A stretch of 64,000 nt of DNA from contig CM055274.1 of the NCBI GenBank assembly GCA_029237695.1, positions 23,053,505 to 23,117,504 of the forward strand, in the 5' to 3' direction. The first letter of the stretch is position 1; the number at the start of each line of letters is the position of its first letter. A program made the position numbers and the translations under genes. Under the pieces are notes generated by a model. That model had not been told where the DNA came from. It ran no database searches and saw nothing but the letters and a program-made list of their open reading frames with translations. Below, in pieces: positions 17,384-29,924 of the stretch. Origin of the DNA: Conchocele bisecta. Lineage: Eukaryota > Mollusca > Bivalvia > Lucinida > Thyasiridae.

Positions 17384-17647
17384 TAGAGAATAGTAGGTTA
17401 GTGCCGTGAATGGGAAAAAATATCTGGCAAGGCTTAGGAAACGGGATGGGCGAGGCTCTGCCGAGCACATCCCGTTTCCGTGCCGCGCCAGATATTTTTT
17501 CCCATTCACGGCACTAACCTACTATTCTATTTATCCCGTCAACACCTAAAAATGGCTTTAAAATGCAAAAATTGTATTGACTGGATATCAAAAATGTTTC
17601 ATGGCACCGTGTTTCACGGCACATACGCACTGTGTTGACGTGATAAA
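17384..17647. mobile_element. Family B element, copy 1
   Basis: A ~260-bp composite of two hairpins: AGTAGGTTAGTGCCGTGAAT arms around AAACGGGATG, then a second part with GTTTCACGGCAC and a terminal TTGACGGGATAA-type repeat. Confidence 0.75.
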
Positions 17648-17754
17648 AATTGATATGAGGCGGTGTCTGGAGAAATGGGGTTTGTAGGGGTTGTGATCAG
17701 TGTAGCTCATGATCAAATAATAAATAGCCTGATACATAAATGGAGAACCGTGCA

Positions 17755-17850
17755 TATTCTGACCAGACTGTGCACATGCTGATCTGGATCTACACTGATC
17801 TTAACGACCAGTCTAGATCCAGATCAGCATGTGCACAGTCTGGTCAGAAT
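17755..17850. repeat. Family N hairpin
   Basis: TCTGACCAGACTGTGCACAT and its complement surround a TCTGGATCTACACTG core. Confidence 0.65.
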
Positions 17851-18039
17851 ATATCTGGTTAAGGCTAAAAACGCAATTTCTCTAGTCACAGCCACATATA
17901 CTACAGTGTAAACAGACAGTTAATCATATATTACAAAGGCTTGCCGGCAAATGTCACGGAAATAATGGATTTAATTACTAAAAAGTGGGCCTGCTGTTTT
18001 ACTGAAATGGAGATCTTGAATACAGTTATTGATTGTCAT

Positions 18040-18545
18040 TTTAAAAGTATTTGCCCTCTCAGTAGGCACAAAATGTGCTTTATATCAGATACATCATCTG
18101 AGACATTTTCTGGCAAAATAAACATTCATTCACCATTACCACACGTATTGATTGGCATTACTATACATTACTATACATTTCATTTCAGTCGTAAATTTCT
18201 ACAATGATATCAGGGGCGATAACCGTGTTTCCTTAAAATGTTAACGGACATTACTATTTTTTGATGTGCAATGATCATACTTTATAATCTGTCGAAAATA
18301 TTATATTCCAGGTGAAATATTTAATTAGTATAAATAATTAAAAAATATCATGACTCATTTGCATATAAAAATAGCCTGATACCACCGCGCGTCACTATCA
18401 GTAAAATAAATGTTACTAACTGATTATATCTGTACAGCGCGCACTCGTAATTTTTAGCACTGGTGGAATAGTGACACAATTATATACTTAATATTTAATT
18501 CCTATAAATAACAGTTTGTGCCTACTGAGTGGGCATGTACCTTTA
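18040..18545. repeat. Family T element, copy 2
   Basis: Same interior and right terminal repeat (CTGAGTGGGCATGTACCTTT) as copy 1. Confidence 0.7.
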
Positions 18546-18627
18546 AAATAAAACTGCCTCGACTAATAATTGGACAATATCTATTGAGAAATCTTGTGTG
18601 TGAGACTACGTACTGGTTACGTGCCTT

Positions 18628-19032
18628 TCACTAATGTCTGTTTCACGAAAGCTGCCCAAATATTATGGCTATATAAACAATGCAAAAACAATATTTGTTC
18701 ATTAATATTAAATTTTATAAACATTTAAGAATGAGCCATCTTTTTATTTCGTGAAATTTGGTCCAATATTAATTTTATTACGAAAACTTTATTCGTAGGG
18801 AGAAAGCTGGAGGAGGAGCCAAGCAAATCTAACTAAGAAAACAAAAGATAAATTATGAAAATCGGTCCATTATTTCTGAAAATAAAAAAAAAATATCTCC
18901 GCAATAAAATCAATATTCGACACAATTTCACGAAATGAAAAGATCAAATTTAATATTATCAAAAAAAAATTGTTTTTGCATTGTGTATATAGCCGTAAAA
19001 TGTGGACAGGTTTCGTGAAACAGACAGTAGTG
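18628..19032. repeat. Family U element, copy 1
   Basis: Terminal inverted repeats CTGTTTCACGAAA and complement, with internal GGCTATATAAACAATGCAAA also inverted near the right end. Confidence 0.65.
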
Positions 19033-19114
19033 TGTACGTTACATTTAATGGATGGCACTTGGTGTCTGATATGCATAGAAAATTATGACACTTGGTTTAC
19101 TAAATTATAGTTTA

Positions 19115-19360
19115 ACTCTTTGAACCCGAAAGCCCGCTATATCGGTGTATGCAAACAGTGCAGATCCAGATGGGCCGGCTCGTAACGAGCCGTCTCATCA
19201 GGATCTCCACTGTTTGAAAGTAATTTTAATATTTTTGAGAACAAACAATATCCCCTTTTCATAAATGGACTAGTCTAAAAACCATTTTTCTATGATTGGA
19301 TTGGTTGCAAAACGAACATATCGCAGCCCATTCAGTTACTTAGGGGTGAAAGGGTTAAAA
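19115..19360. repeat. Family O element
   Basis: GATGGGCCGGCTCGTAACGA palindrome followed by TTCATAAATGGACTAGTCTA and GGGGTGAAAGGGTTAA. Confidence 0.65.
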
Positions 19361-19465
19361 TAGTTTATTGCAAATGTTTAGCGGATTAGATAAAATAGCA
19401 ACAAGCAAACGTAATGAGTAAATAACATGACATGGGTTGGGTTACACGTTATACCAACATCAGTT

Positions 19466-19568
19466 ATAGTGGGGTAAGCGTGTAAGTGCACACACGAACG
19501 AACACGACAGGTTGGTTCCAACCTGTCGTGTTCGTTCGTGTGTGCACTTACACGCTGACCCCACTGTA
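19466..19568. mobile_element. Family A palindromic MITE, copy 2
   Basis: Full-length palindrome with TA flanks. Confidence 0.8.
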
Positions 19569-19666
19569 CATGTGCAACCCTCCCCAAAACAGACTGATGA
19601 AACACATTATGAAAACATAGATTCATTGTAGATTTCTATCGTAGTTTTAATCCCAACTGCAGCAAT

Positions 19667-20121
19667 ATCAAGGGGTATGATTACGTGGTTACAACAACAA
19701 CAACAACAACAACAAATACTGAAACTTCCAGAAGCCCTCCGATTCAAAGTACGTATTCTTTTATTCTGTCCTTATTATGTAACGGATTTTGATGAAATAT
19801 GGCGCATCAAACGCGTCTCGCTTAGCTGCTTTTTGTGGTATCTGTACTTAAGGCCCACACTTATGTCGTTTTTGCGAATAATCGATGTCCGTGTCGGTAG
19901 AAAGGGACGCTGATTCTTCGCAAAAACGACATACCTATGTGCCGAACACGCGGGACCACCAAATGCAGCTCATGAACACACGTTTGCTCCACCATATTTC
20001 ATCAAAATCCGTTGCCCATTAAAGACATTATCAAATAATACATACTTTGGAGTGGGTGCGCTTTCAATACTTTCAGCCATTGTTGTTGTTGTTGTAGCAA
20101 CGTGATCATGCACCTTGAATA
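19667..20121. repeat. Family J element, copy 1 (~450 bp)
   Basis: Terminal AAGGGGTATGATTACGTGGT repeats followed by (CAA)n, then inverted CGGATTTTGATGAAATATGG and an inner hairpin with ATGTCGTTTTTGCGAA. Confidence 0.75.
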
Positions 20122-20930
20122 TATCGCCTGGAATTCTTGTTGCACAAAACATGTTTATTATATAATTATTACACTGAAAAATATCAAAAATGTCTAACAA
20201 TATATCTTTACTAAATAGAATATGTGTATCTACTGATAAAAGGCAACGTACCTGCGGGACATAATATATGCATATATAGTGTTGGCCTTGCTGTTGGTTG
20301 GTTGGTTGGTTGGTTCGTTCGTTCGTTGGTGATCGGCGGGGGTGGGGGCTGTTCAGTAGCTGGTGGATTTGACAGTAATCTATTTATCAGTAATTCGCAT
20401 GTACGTATACATACAAGGTATGCCCTGGTAAGACGGATACTTCTCGATAAACCACATAGTCTCCGTGTAATAGCCGGATAAGCTTGAATGGGTCAGTGGA
20501 AGAAGGGGGGCTAATTCCCTTATGGACGAAGCCCCTTTCTTCCACTAACCCCTTCAAATATGTCTGAAACCATTATTCACTTACCTGGTTATAAATATTT
20601 CTCTTTCCTACTGTTGAAAATAACCACAGTAATGAATTAAAAACACGCACTATTATGTATATATAATTAGTCCCGAAATTAGTACTTTAAATGGTATATA
20701 AATTTCACTATTATACCACTGGACAAAAAATTATAAAGCACTAAACAAATATCACTCGTGTAGCTCAGGTAAAATTTCTTGTCGCGTCGGATGCGTTAAT
20801 TGTTTTTCCATAGGTTGCTATCCTAACCATAAATTCATTTGTCATCGTGGTGTGAATCAAAAGTTCCCATGTACCGTAGATAGTATCTCAAAATACCATC
20901 GAATTTGTCTTAGCATTGCATACGAGATAT
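20122..20930. other. No gene seen; microsatellite and small hairpin
   Basis: (GGTT)n/(GTTC)n at ~20290-20327, G-run near 20340, and a short hairpin with GTGGAAGAAGGGG arms at 20495-20545. The rest is unassigned. Confidence 0.5.
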
Positions 20931-21362
20931 TATAGGAATGAATGGCCTTTTTTGTGGAATTTATCGGGGTATAAACTTGGAAAAGTCGCGGGAATACTGG
21001 ACGAAGTGATAAAAAATTACAATTTTCGAAAAAAAAAAAAAAAAAAATAATAATTTTTTTTTCGAAAATTGGAATTTTTTAATGCCTCGTCCAGTATTCC
21101 AGCGACTTTCCCACGTTTATACCCCGATAAATTCCAAAAAAAAGGCCATTTATTCCTTATAATTCCAGCATTTGAAATCAATTAATTAAGAAAATGTGTT
21201 TATTTTCCGTTTTCTTAAGAATTATTTTAACTGCGCCTGACGGTTACGGAAAGTAGTTCGGCATGGAGTTTACTGGGATATAAATTCTGGACAGAGACTT
21301 GCTACGGACCAATCAAATGTTAGGAAATTGTGTAAATATTTTTGTGCTGGAATTATTTGTGC
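20931..21362. repeat. Family K element, copy 1
   Basis: GGAATGAATGGCC and GTATAAACTTGGAAAAGTCG arms form a hairpin whose loop is an A/T run. The right half includes GGAAAGTAGTTCGGC. Confidence 0.7.
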
Positions 21363-21502
21363 ATATTGTGCAGCATTAGAGACCTCATGAACATATAGGA
21401 TATCAGGATGGTGTTTATTGATAGCCAATTCATCAGGCAATATCTACAAAAAGTCTTACGGTGCGGGAAACCCGACCCAAACTAGTGATATGCCGCCGAC
21501 CT

Positions 21503-21606
21503 TACAGTGGGATCAGCGTGTAAGTGCACACACGAACGAACACGACAGGTTGGAACCAACTTGTCGTGTTCGTTAGTGTGTGCACATACACGCTGACCCC
21601 ACTGTA
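21503..21606. mobile_element. Family A palindromic MITE, copy 3
   Basis: Full-length palindrome, TA flanks on both sides. Confidence 0.8.
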
Positions 21607-21899
21607 CCTGTCTTAGACGTTTTTTGGAAATTCTCAATTTCCGTCATATTCGCTGTATCGTGTGCATGCAGCTTAATTGGAATTCGTCAGGAATCCGTCG
21701 CCTATTTTGACGTGAATCATTTGACGCCGGTGCGGAGTGCATCACCAGTGACTATTCCATCGAATCAAGAGCTAGATGGTTTTATATTCAGTCAAAGGAG
21801 CCCGAAAAAACGAAAACTGTTGCATGCACATGTCAGGCCCGTACGCACGAATTAATGTAGGGTTGTGCGTTATTGCACATCCATGGAGAACTCGGCAGA

Positions 21900-22132
21900 T
21901 TAACCCATTCATCCCTAAGTAGCTGGAATGGAGTTTGATATGTTAATTTTGCAACCCAATCCAATCATCACAAAATGATTTTCAGACCTGTCCATTTATG
22001 AACATGGGGTGTTTTTGTTCTCAAAATTATGAAAATTACTGATCCTGATGGGATGGCTCGTCACGGGCCGGCTCATCTGGATATACATGTTTTACCAATA
22101 CCACTATACAGGCCTGTGGTGTTGAAAGGACT
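21900..22132. repeat. Family O element, reverse copy
   Basis: CATTCATCCCTAAGTAGCTG end and GGGCCGGCTCATCTGGAT core, inverted relative to the copy at 19115. Confidence 0.6.
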
Positions 22133-22257
22133 AAGGGGGGTGCGTACGCACCCGCGCACCTCCTCTGCGTACGGGTCTGCGTGTACGTGTGTTTCATGGA
22201 TTACATCTAGCACAAGCTTAGAGTTAGACAAAGCCATGAAGTACTTTGTATTCCACT

Positions 22258-22447
22258 TACAGTGGGGTCAACGTGTAAGTGCACACATGAACGAACACGA
22301 CAGGTTGGAACCAACCTGTCGTGTTCGTTCGTGTGTGCACTTACACGCTGACCCCAGCATGTAAGTGCACACACGAACGAACACGACAGGTTGGAACCAA
22401 CCTGTCGTGTTCCTTCGTGTGTGCACTTACACGCTGACCCCACTGTA
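22258..22447. mobile_element. Family A tandem dimer
   Basis: Two complete palindromes fused head to tail, sharing one internal junction (GACCCCAGCATGTAAG) without a TA between them. Confidence 0.8.
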
Positions 22448-22671
22448 CTGTATGACGTACATTACCGGCTGCGATAAACTTGCGAACAGTTGTCAAATTA
22501 TTTATTTCAAAACACTTTAACATCACCCTTGGAATCAAGCAGCTTGGTTGGCTGACCTTGAGCTGTTGCACCAGTTGACAATGCCAATAGATGTTCAGAA
22601 ACAATGATAACGGATATTATATTGAAAGATTATTTGCATTTAAGCCAACTGGCACATGAGCATGTACAACA

Positions 22672-22881
22672 TACAGTCAAACCTGTGAATAAAGACCAGC
22701 CATGGGAAGTAAAACAAAATCGGGCCTTTGTTCACAGGTGGTCTTTATTCGCAGGTGGTCTTTATTCGCAGGGTCATTTATATTGCAATTGTGTCATTGG
22801 GACACGGGACAACACAAGTGTGACGTTTACAGCCAGGTGATTGCTATTCGGAGGTGGTCTTTAGCACAGGTTCGACTGTAT
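22672..22881. mobile_element. Family E pogo/Tigger-like MITE, copy 1
   Basis: Ends TACAGTCAAACCTGTGAATA and GGTTCGACTGTA, with several GGTGGTCTTTATTCGCAG units inside. Confidence 0.65.
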
Positions 22882-22899
22882 ACAGAAACATTTGCAATA

Positions 22900-23236
22900 C
22901 CAAGGTGTATGATCACGTGGTACTAACAACAACAAGAAGTACCGATTCAAAGTACATATTCTTTTATAGCGTCCTTATTACGTAACGGATTTTGATGAAA
23001 TATGGGGCATCGAACGGCTGCATTTGGTGGTCTCTGTATTTTCGCCCAAACTTCTGACATAAGTCTGTGCCAAACTCCCTAGACCACCAAATGCAGCTCA
23101 TGAAGACTCGTTTGCTGCGCCATATTTCATCAAAATCCGTTGCATACATGTATTAAGGAAAAATATAAAATAATACTTACTTTGGAGTGGGTGACGTTGT
23201 TGTTGTTGTTGTAACCACGTGATCATGCACCTTGAA
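22900..23236. repeat. Family J element, copy 2 (internally deleted)
   Basis: Same ends (GGTGTATGATCACGTGGT; GATCATGCACCTTG) and inverted ATTTTGATGAAATATG. Confidence 0.7.
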
Positions 23237-23690
23237 TACATTGATACAATGAGGATCTGGGCAGGAATAACACGGATGGATGTGTATAATCTGAAACAAA
23301 CATCTTCTACATCTCTGGAATACTATTATTCAGATTAATACTATATCATTGTTTAGCTTTCTTGCTAAATCAGGTTGCAGGCAACAGCAAATCTCACCAA
23401 CCAACCTATAAGCGGGTACATACGACATATTTACCCATCCATTACCCGTTATCTAATGCGTTGCCTCCGCCTGCTTCTGTCGTTAAAACAATTAGGGGAC
23501 CGTAGGTAAACATTGGCTACATTTCACTTAATCCGCTTATCTCATCAAAAGCGAATTCCTTATTTTAGCCGAGTATAAATACCGATGACCTGTGTGTGGC
23601 CGACTCGTGTAACCTCCCACTAGTATAAACACGGTTACAATAGTGGGAGTTACACTGGTGATTTGTCTACGCGCCCCACTAGCAATAATT
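23237..23690. other. No gene seen
   Basis: A short hairpin (CCCACTAGTATAAACACGG region) lies at 23610-23655; otherwise unassigned. Confidence 0.45.
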
Positions 23691-23985
23691 GTATTGCGAA
23701 AAAACGATTTTCCTATGGGAATTTAACATGGGGAGTCAATTTCCAAAACTTTTCGTTTTATGATTTTTGATCCTGAAGGATCAAAAAACTTTTTTTTTTT
23801 GGAAATTGACTCCCAAACCTGGCGAGATAGCTTGAAAATGATGTAACTAAGAAAACGAAAGTTAGATTTTGAATATCGGTCAACAAATAAAATAAAAAAA
23901 TTGTTTAGCCCCCTTGTTAAATTCCCATAGGAAAATCGTTTTTTCGCTATAAAATCATATTTCATGGAATTTCATCAAATAATTT
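23690..23985. repeat. Family Q element, short copy
   Basis: TTTTCCTATGGGAATTTAAC and its inverse at 23915-23940 flank a small hairpin with a TTGATCCTGAAGGATCAA centre. Confidence 0.6.
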
Positions 23986-23994
23986 GTTTACATT

Positions 23995-24200
23995 CGGACA
24001 TCTGCGTAATTTCATACGTTTGCAAAATTCACAATACATTCCGTAAATAAAGTCAAAAGTAGACAAAATATTCAGAGTACATGCGTAATATAATTCCGCA
24101 TGTACATGTACTCTGAAAATGTTGTCAACTTTTGACGCCATTTCCGGAAAATATTGTAAATTTTGTAAACGTATTTCATGAAATTACGCAGATGTCCGAA
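23995..24200. repeat. Family V hairpin, copy 1
   Basis: Arms with CATCTGCGTAATTTCAT and a GTACATGCGTAATATAATTC centre, plus CAACTTTTGACG in the right arm. Related copies at 43305, 57105 and 59385. Confidence 0.6.
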
Positions 24201-24469
24201 GGTACAAATATGTGATTGTTGTAGGAGGTTGTATACTCGAAATACACTGCATGCTGGGCCCGACGTTCCGAGCACGAATGCAAATGCTTAATTTTCCACT
24301 CGTCCAGATTGGAATTCAACTCATACATTCCTACATATGTTTTAATGCCGCACTGTCTCTTCAAATTACCACTCGTCCAGTTCGAACATTCACTCCTCAC
24401 CAATATGAGCGGACGAGTGAATTTGTCGAGACCTGGAGACTGTAGATTATCTCCCCTTGTCTGTACATG

Positions 24470-24649
24470 TACAGTCGAACCTGTGCTAAAGACCACCTCC
24501 GAATAGCAATCACCTGGCTGTAAAGCCCAAACTTTTGTTGTCCGAATGACACAATTACTATATAAATGACCCTGCGAATAAAGACCACCTGTGAACAAAG
24601 GCCAGATTTTTTACTTCCCATGGCTGGTCTTTATTCAGGTTTGACTGTA
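24470..24649. mobile_element. Family E pogo/Tigger-like MITE, copy 2 (inverted)
   Basis: Starts TACAGTCGAACCTGTGCTAA and ends GGTTTGACTGTA, inverse of copy 1. Confidence 0.65.
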
Positions 24650-24833
24650 TATCTAAAAGAAAATGACTTCAAATTATTTAACTTATCACCACCACCGAGC
24701 GGCCTGTTTAATTGAGAAAGTGTCTAAAATAATTAGTTCAATGTATACCCATATGTTATAGTAGTGTGTTTGTGTGTGTGTGTGGGGGGGGGGGGTGTCT
24801 CCATTGCTTGATTTTATAACAGTTCACCAATGT

Positions 24834-25280
24834 CAAGGTGCATGATCACGTGGTTATAACAATAACAACAACAGTGGCTGAAAGTGTTGAAATATTGCCC
24901 ACTCCAAAGTACATGTAAGTATTATTTGATATTTTCCTTAATATGAAACTGATTTTATGACATATGGCGCAGCAAAGGCGCCTTCACGAGCTGCATTTGG
25001 TCGTCCAGGCAGTTCGGCACAGACTTATGCGTTTTTGTGAAGATTCGATTTGCGTGTCTACCGACACGGAAATCGATTCTTCGTGAAAACGACAGAAGTG
25101 TGTGCCAAAGTACAGAGACCACCAAATGCAGCTTAACAAGACGCGTTTGATGTGCCATATTTCATCAAAATCCGTTACGTAATAAGGACAATATAAAATA
25201 ATACGTACTTTGAATCGGATGGATTCTGGAAGTTAAGTACTTGCTGTTGTTGTTAGTACCACGTGATCATACAACTTGAA
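24834..25280. repeat. Family J element, copy 3
   Basis: Full-length, ends CAAGGTGCATGATCACGTGG and GTACCACGTGATCATAC. Confidence 0.7.
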
Positions 25281-25553
25281 TGTCGAGCGGCCAGTTTTTA
25301 TTGAGAAACTATATGTTTCTTTCAATGATGATAGGTTTCACTTCTGTCTGTTCCACGTTTTGCTGCCGACGAACATTTGGCCATTAAACACATTAACTCT
25401 TGCAGTCTGGTATTCACATATACTATGTATATTAGAAACATGCCGGGCCATTCAATGACTGAATGGCGAACATTGCATAACTTGATCAGAATGCGCGGAC
25501 GCGCAGTTAGTTTTGATCTAACTGCAATGGCAAAGATGATCATCCTTTCTGAA

Positions 25554-25584
25554 TACAGTGAATCCTCTCTAGACCGGACACCAA
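25554..25584. repeat. Family C fragment
   Basis: TACAGTGAATCCTCTCTAGA then GACACC: left end only. Confidence 0.5.
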
Positions 25585-25620
25585 TGAAACATCTGTGATC
25601 TTATATTTGATAGGTTTCTT

Positions 25621-25927
25621 ATAGAGAATAGTAGGTTAGTGCCGTGAATGGGAAAACATATTTGGCAAGGCTTAGGAAACGGGATGGGCGAGGCTCTGCC
25701 GAGCACATCCCGTTTCCGAGCCGCGCCAGATATTTTCCCCTTCACGGCACTAACCTACTATTCTATTTATCCCGTCCACACATACTAATGACTTTAAAAT
25801 GCAAAAAAAATAATCCCAGCCACCGCACATATTCATACACAGTGATTAGGTCGTATTGACAGGATATCAAAAAAATGGTTCACGGCACCGTGTTTCACGG
25901 CACATACGCACTGTGCTGACGGGATAA
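25621..25927. mobile_element. Family B element, copy 2
   Basis: Full-length with an extra ~30 bp including CCACCGCACATATTCATAC in the second part. Confidence 0.75.
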
Positions 25928-26007
25928 AGTCATTTATCTCAGGTGATAAGGCCTGTTCAAGATCGCATAGCACACAATGATGGCTCAGAATGATCAAATG
26001 CCTGATT

Positions 26008-26080
26008 TACAGTGAAACCTCTCTAAACCGGACACCCTGGGGACTTCCCAGGGTGTCCGGTTTAGAGAGGTTTCACTCTA
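26008..26080. mobile_element. Family C palindromic MITE, copy 1
   Basis: TACAGTGAAACCTCTCTAAA arm, then a GGGGACTTCCC centre. Short CAGTGGAACCTCTC-type ends with TA are pogo/Tigger-like. Confidence 0.75.
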
Positions 26081-26689
26081 ATAAAGCGGTTGAACATGTA
26101 TTGCGTAATTTGTTCACAAAAAAACATAACACAGAACATGAACTGGAAGATAAAGTGGTATATTTAGGGATCTTAGCTAGTTATTTCCCTTTGATTGTAT
26201 TTATAGAACTCAGTAGCCACAATACTTCGCCTCCGGTATGTTATCTACGAGAGGAGAGGTATGGAGTGGGGAAGCAACTTTGTTTCTAAGAAATCAGGTC
26301 CAAATTGTATATTTCCTGGGCCTTATTGCATATGAAAAGGACTAATATCGCTTGATGTGTTTTCGACTACTGTTAATCCAGGTCATCCTATTAATCTGCA
26401 CAATCTGATCCGGGACTGCATTGTTTGCCACAAATACATGTTCATACTTATTAAGTTCATTACAAACAGGGTATACTCATATATGGGTCTATCTTGTTAG
26501 CAGTCTTTATTTTTTGTATTATTCGGTAAGAAATAAGCGATAAAATAAAACACAGGACCGGATCGTTATAAATAGATTTTCACAGGGAAATAACTATGTA
26601 CAATCCCTCATTACTTACCCCATTTAACACTATATATCCTACATGGACTTTGTCATACTAATTTTGGACTATTCCATTAATAACAAAAT
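26081..26689. other. No gene seen
   Basis: Unique-looking AT-rich sequence. The ORF through 25990-26289 starts inside the MITE and shows no domain. Confidence 0.5.
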
Positions 26690-27035
26690 GTGCATTTTTA
26701 GAGGTGAATAATAGTGACAAATGCTGTAGATCCTGATGAGACGGCTTGTAGGAGCGGCTTGTAGGAGCCGTCTCATCAGGATCTACAGTGTTGTAAATGT
26801 TGGCCGTCTGGTCTGTCAGGTTAAAAGGGTTAACTCATTCACCCCTAAGCAACTGGAATGGATTTTACTATGTTAATTTTACAACCAATTCAACCGTCAT
26901 CAAACTATTTTCAGACTAGTCCATTTATGAAAAGGGGTTGTTTTTTATCTAAAAAATATGAAAATTACTTGCAGAAAGAGACGGGTCTACACGTTTTGCC
27001 AATACCAATATACAGGCATGTGGTTTTGAAAAGGT
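26690..27035. repeat. Two adjacent family O elements
   Basis: CTGATGAGACGGCTTGTAGG hairpin, then a second, inverted copy beginning CATTCACCCCTAAGCAACTG. Confidence 0.6.
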
Positions 27036-27215
27036 TAAACACAATGCATGTATATGCGTGCTTATTGCGGTCGGTGTATTTGTTGAATCAACAAATTTGT
27101 GCTTTCAGTACTTTTATCTAAAATATGTTACATAACCGCCTTTGTTCTAATTTTAAATTACATCCCGTTGCAAAACTGTTACAACTTACAGCCATTTGCA
27201 AAACTGTGTTCGAGT

Positions 27216-27324
27216 CTACAGTGGGTTCAGCGTGTAAGTAAGTGTACACACGAACGAACACGACAGGTTGGAACCAACCTGTCGTGTTCGTTCGTGTGTG
27301 CACTTACACGCTGACCCCACTGTA
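27216..27324. mobile_element. Family A palindromic MITE, copy 4
   Basis: Near full-length; the left arm has a duplicated GTAA (GTGTAAGTAAGTG). Confidence 0.8.
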
Positions 27325-28008
27325 GCTGGAATCAACCAATCGGAGCCAACCATGTTGGGAGACTTCGCCTTTTCTGTAATTGGGACCGATTTGTCGTTTT
27401 TCCGGAGATCCGTGCCCGGTGGAAATAATCCTGAAATGCCCTTGTCTAATTTCAACGATTGTCACGTTCTTCATTCCAATTATCAGTAATTATCAAATTT
27501 AAGTACTCATTTGCTACGACGCATAGTGAATATACATGTAGCAGCTTCGGTGATTATGTTTAGCAAATAAATCCGCTGACTTTGGGAGAATTTGGATATG
27601 CAAGAACACACCACGTGGTGAAGTAGTTTTGTCTTGATTTGGACGAAGATCGTCCTATAACCAGATACTCTGATAAAAACAAACTGTAGGCGGGGAATAT
27701 GAACTACGTGCACTATCATATTTCGAAAACAGTTCAATAGGTACGCTACGATACATGGTTTCTAATTGGCATGGTCATTACTGCGCATGTAACGGTGGGT
27801 TATTAACGGATAACTAATGGCAAAACACAAAGCATAGCACAATCATAACAAGGTCGACATTTAAAAACAGGATGTTTACCCACGAATGTTCTATGTTATA
27901 TTGCTTCCAATTATGGCGCATGATACACTAGCTGGTGGGTATGAACAAGTGTATTCTTAGATGTGGCTGAGACTGGATAAATGAGGCATTATGGGATTTG
28001 TGACCAGT
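27325..28008. other. No gene seen
   Basis: No repeat or domain recognised; ORFs are short and low quality. Confidence 0.5.
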
Positions 28009-28272
28009 GTACAATGGGGTCAGCGTGTAAGTGCACACACGAACGAACACAACAGGTTGGAACGCTCACCCCACTGTATTTCATGTATAAAATAAATGTA
28101 AATATTTTTCTGCATTTTTTCTCATTTCGTATCAAAAGTGTATGTTGTTACCATTCAGTTGAACCGTCGCGAGACGGTTCAACTGAGTGGTAACAACATA
28201 CACTTTGGGTGGGTAGCGAACCAACCTGTCGTGTTCGTTCGTGTGTGCACTTACACGCTGACCCCACTGTAG
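28009..28272. mobile_element. Family A composite interrupted by another hairpin
   Basis: A deleted family A copy (28009-28078) is followed by a hairpin at 28131-28206 (GTATGTTGTTACCATTCAGT arms around GTCGCGAGAC) and then a right half of family A (28217-28272). Confidence 0.7.
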
Positions 28273-28374
28273 CTGCTGATCAGATGGTACACCCGTGTCC
28301 CCTGGAAATTATCTATATGACATATCTATAGAAGCATAATGGAATTTCATTGATGGAATCATAGCGAATAGTGC

Positions 28375-28490
28375 AGATTCTGATCAGACTGTGCGGATGC
28401 ACAGGCTGATCTGGATCTACACAGGTCGCAAACCTCATGAGGTCGCATACCCGCTTTCTCCAGTCGCAGCCACAACTTATAAACTTCTTC
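28375..28490. repeat. Family N element
   Basis: CTGATCAGACTGTGCGGATG, then GGCTGATCTGGATCTACACA and a CTCCAGTCGCAGCCAC tail. Confidence 0.6.
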
Positions 28491-28724
28491 AACAGCGCGC
28501 GCAGACCATGATGAAATTCATGATTGCACAGTTACTACCGCAACCTGAATTCAATACGTATGTTAATAATTCACTATTTCGACCCTAAATAAAGCAAACA
28601 TTTGTGAACACTGAATATGCATATGAGCCGGTGTGTAACAAGCGCGAATTGAAACAACAGGCAACTACAATGTAAGTGGGGTCTATTTTCTTTGACATTC
28701 AGCCGTTGACCGATTTCAGAATCG

Positions 28725-28962
28725 GGACGTAGAATTCATTTTTTTTTATTAATTTGTTTTCACGAAATAACAATTCGTTCCCTCATTTTAACAATTCGAT
28801 CCCACGAATTAACTTACTTCGTTCCCACGATATAAAAATTCGTTCCCACGAATTAACAATTCGTTCCCGTGGGAACGAATTGTTATTTCGTGGGAACGAA
28901 TTGTTAAATTGAGGGAACGAACTGTCAATTCGTGGGAACGAATAAAATGAATTATACGTCCC
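28725..28962. repeat. Family F inverted array of ATTCGTTCCCACGA units, copy 1
   Basis: Outer GGGACGTAGAATTCATT is inverted at 28945-28962; inside, ~20-bp AACAATTCGTTCCC units face each other across a centre near 28870. Confidence 0.7.
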
Positions 28963-29360
28963 CCGTCCTGCGGGGCTCCGTAGTCAATCAAGGTAACTGT
29001 GACGATACTATCGTTATATCCACACAACAGTTGCCTCCCGTTATCGGTGAAAAACCACAACAGTATACGCTCTAGGTGCACGTTTTCCCCGTTATCATGT
29101 TTATAGGCAAGATATTGCATACTTCATACTTCGCTATATTGTTATTGAAAGACTATTCTACAACATGACACAAAAATATTACCATAAACTTAACTAATAA
29201 AGTGTGTATTAGCAAAATTCTTAGGTCACTCTCGATGAAGTAGAAAGCAAACAAAGAACGCTTCAAACGCACATTTGGAAAGACTTATTCGTCATAACTA
29301 GTATGTAATGCAGTGTAACGAAATGTAATTAGAGTTATGTACTCAGAATTATATACACTC
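28963..29360. other. No gene seen
   Basis: No recognisable repeat or coding segment. Confidence 0.45.
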
Positions 29361-29868
29361 TACTGTCTGTTTCACGAGACCTGCCAAATTGTACGGAAAA
29401 TTGTACACACTAGAAAAAAATTGTTTTCGATAAAATCAAATTATACCAATATTTAAGAATGAGCCTTTTTTATTTCGTGAAAGTTGAAAGGGAGGAGCCA
29501 AAAAACGAAACATCTTGGAAATTGACTCAGAAATCTGGCTAGATAGCTTTGAAATGATCTAAATAAGAAAGTAAAAGTTGTATTTTGAAAATCGGTCAAC
29601 TATTTCTGAAATTAGAAAAATAAGCCCATGTTAAAAGTCTATGGAGATTTAACATGGGATCCCCATACAAATATTCACCCTATGGGGATTTAACATGGTG
29701 AAATTGTTGTGTGTTATTTTTGCAATAAAAGCAATATTGGACACAAGTTCACGAATAACAAGAAGGCTCATTGTTAAATTTTGCTATAATTTAATATTAT
29801 CGAAACAGATATTGTTTTGGCATTGTTTATATAGCCGTAAAATTTGGGCAGGTTACGTGAAACAGACA
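29361..29868. repeat. Family U element, copy 2
   Basis: CTGTCTGTTTCACGAGACCT and its inverse, with small TTAACATGG hairpins inside at 29630-29700. Confidence 0.65.
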
Positions 29869-29924
29869 TTGTTACATGGTTTCCGTTGTTTGCACATTTG
29901 CACATGGCTTTAGGCAATGCTCAT

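Noticed and set aside
22029..22604. ORFs across family A palindromes on both strands
   Set aside because: They translate the same palindrome repeatedly and carry no domain.
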